The position numbers and the translations under genes are program-made. DNA of 6,398 nucleotides, taken from the NCBI GenBank assembly GCA_022777455.1, contig JALFGI010000302.1, positions 1-6,398 on the forward strand. Direction: 5' to 3'. The notes under the pieces are model-generated. The model made no database searches. It had not been told where the DNA came from and saw nothing but the letters and a program-made list of their open reading frames with translations. Source of the DNA: Clostridiales bacterium (GTDB taxonomy: Bacteria; Bacillota_A; Clostridia; Oscillospirales; Oscillospiraceae). This document shows positions 6,031 to 6,398 of the stretch, piece by piece (position 1 is the first letter of the stretch; the number at the start of each line of letters is the position of its first letter).

Positions 6031-6077
6031 TTCCCCCAGAGAAGCAGCAAACAAATACGACTTTGGAGGAATCAAGA

Positions 6078-6398
6078 ATGTCTGAACTCATTGAACAAAT
6101 CAGCCGCCGCCGGACCTTTGCCATCATCTCCCACCCCGACGCCGGTAAAACCACTTTAACCGAAAAATTCCTGCTCTACGGCGGCGCCATTGCCCAGGCC
6201 GGCGTGGTCAAGGGCAAGAAGAATGCCCGTGCCGCCACCTCCGACTGGATGGAGATCGAAAAGCAGCGCGGTATTTCCGTCACCTCTTCTGTGATGCAGT
6301 TCCAGTATGAAGGCTTCTGCATCAACATTCTGGATACCCCCGGCCACCAGGACTTTTCCGAGGATACCTACCGTACCCTGATGGCGGCGGACTCCGCC
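6078..6398 (+). CDS. prfC: Peptide chain release factor 3 (RF3), N-terminal part, runs off the window
   Basis: Translational GTPase of the EF-G/TetM superfamily that removes RF1 and RF2 from the ribosome after peptide release. Only the first 107 codons are present; the family is usually about 520-530 residues. The GTPase domain begins with [17 protein letters not shown] (14-30, P-loop), then [20 protein letters not shown] (44-63) and [12 protein letters not shown] (64-75, switch I), and [15 protein letters not shown] (86-100, G3/switch II). The SDWM and EDTYRTL signatures are specific for RF3 rather than EF-G, LepA or TetM. The start is firm: GGAGG (6065-6069) lies 8 nt before ATG. It has its own promoter and a leader with a short upstream frame. 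Confidence 0.96.
   Translation, partial: MSELIEQISRRRTFAIISHPDAGKTTLTEKFLLYGGAIAQAGVVKGKKNARAATSDWMEIEKQRGISVTSSVMQFQYEGFCINILDTPGHQDFSEDTYRTLMAADSA

Overview
The window looks like chromosomal DNA of a Gram-positive gut-type anaerobe, most likely Clostridia (Oscillospiraceae/Lachnospiraceae-like). This is inferred from strong AGGAGG-type ribosome binding sites, GC-rich codon choice beside AT-rich intergenic DNA, intrinsic terminators and the style of the proteins. No species can be named from the sequence alone, and nothing mobile (IS, integrase, CRISPR, tRNA) is visible.

Layout, left to right. (1) Minus strand, 95-1402: a complete PLP-dependent aminotransferase of the Corynebacterium AspT type (aspartate aminotransferase subgroup Ic). 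It is followed by two hairpins, the outer one an intrinsic terminator, and is preceded by a good sigma-A promoter with an inverted repeat around it. (2) A roughly 500-bp divergent intergenic region (1403-1904) with lower GC. Its outer parts hold the two divergent promoters; the middle (about 1500-1840) holds no gene I can support. (3) Plus strand, 1905-5880: a three-gene ABC importer operon made of a periplasmic-type binding protein, a fused double permease and an ATPase. It has a consensus promoter (TTGACA-17-TATAAT), an inverted-repeat operator candidate, an internal attenuator-like hairpin after the binding-protein gene and a strong terminator at the end. (4) Plus strand, 5938 to the window end: an independent promoter, a short leader with a 6-codon open reading frame folded in a hairpin, and the first 107 codons of prfC (peptide chain release factor 3).

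The importer has the gene order and fused permease of the FbpABC/AfuABC family, which annotation pipelines usually call ferric iron uptake. The binding protein lacks the tyrosine pair that binds iron in FbpA. It carries a His-Asp ... Glu arrangement like the sugar-contacting residues of AfuA, so a phosphorylated sugar or other organophosphate is a more likely substrate than free Fe3+.

The observations most worth checking are the prfC leader peptide MRYAPT ending in UAG-C, the likely sugar-phosphate specificity of the importer, the two promoter-straddling inverted repeats of the divergent region, and the missing lipobox on the binding protein.
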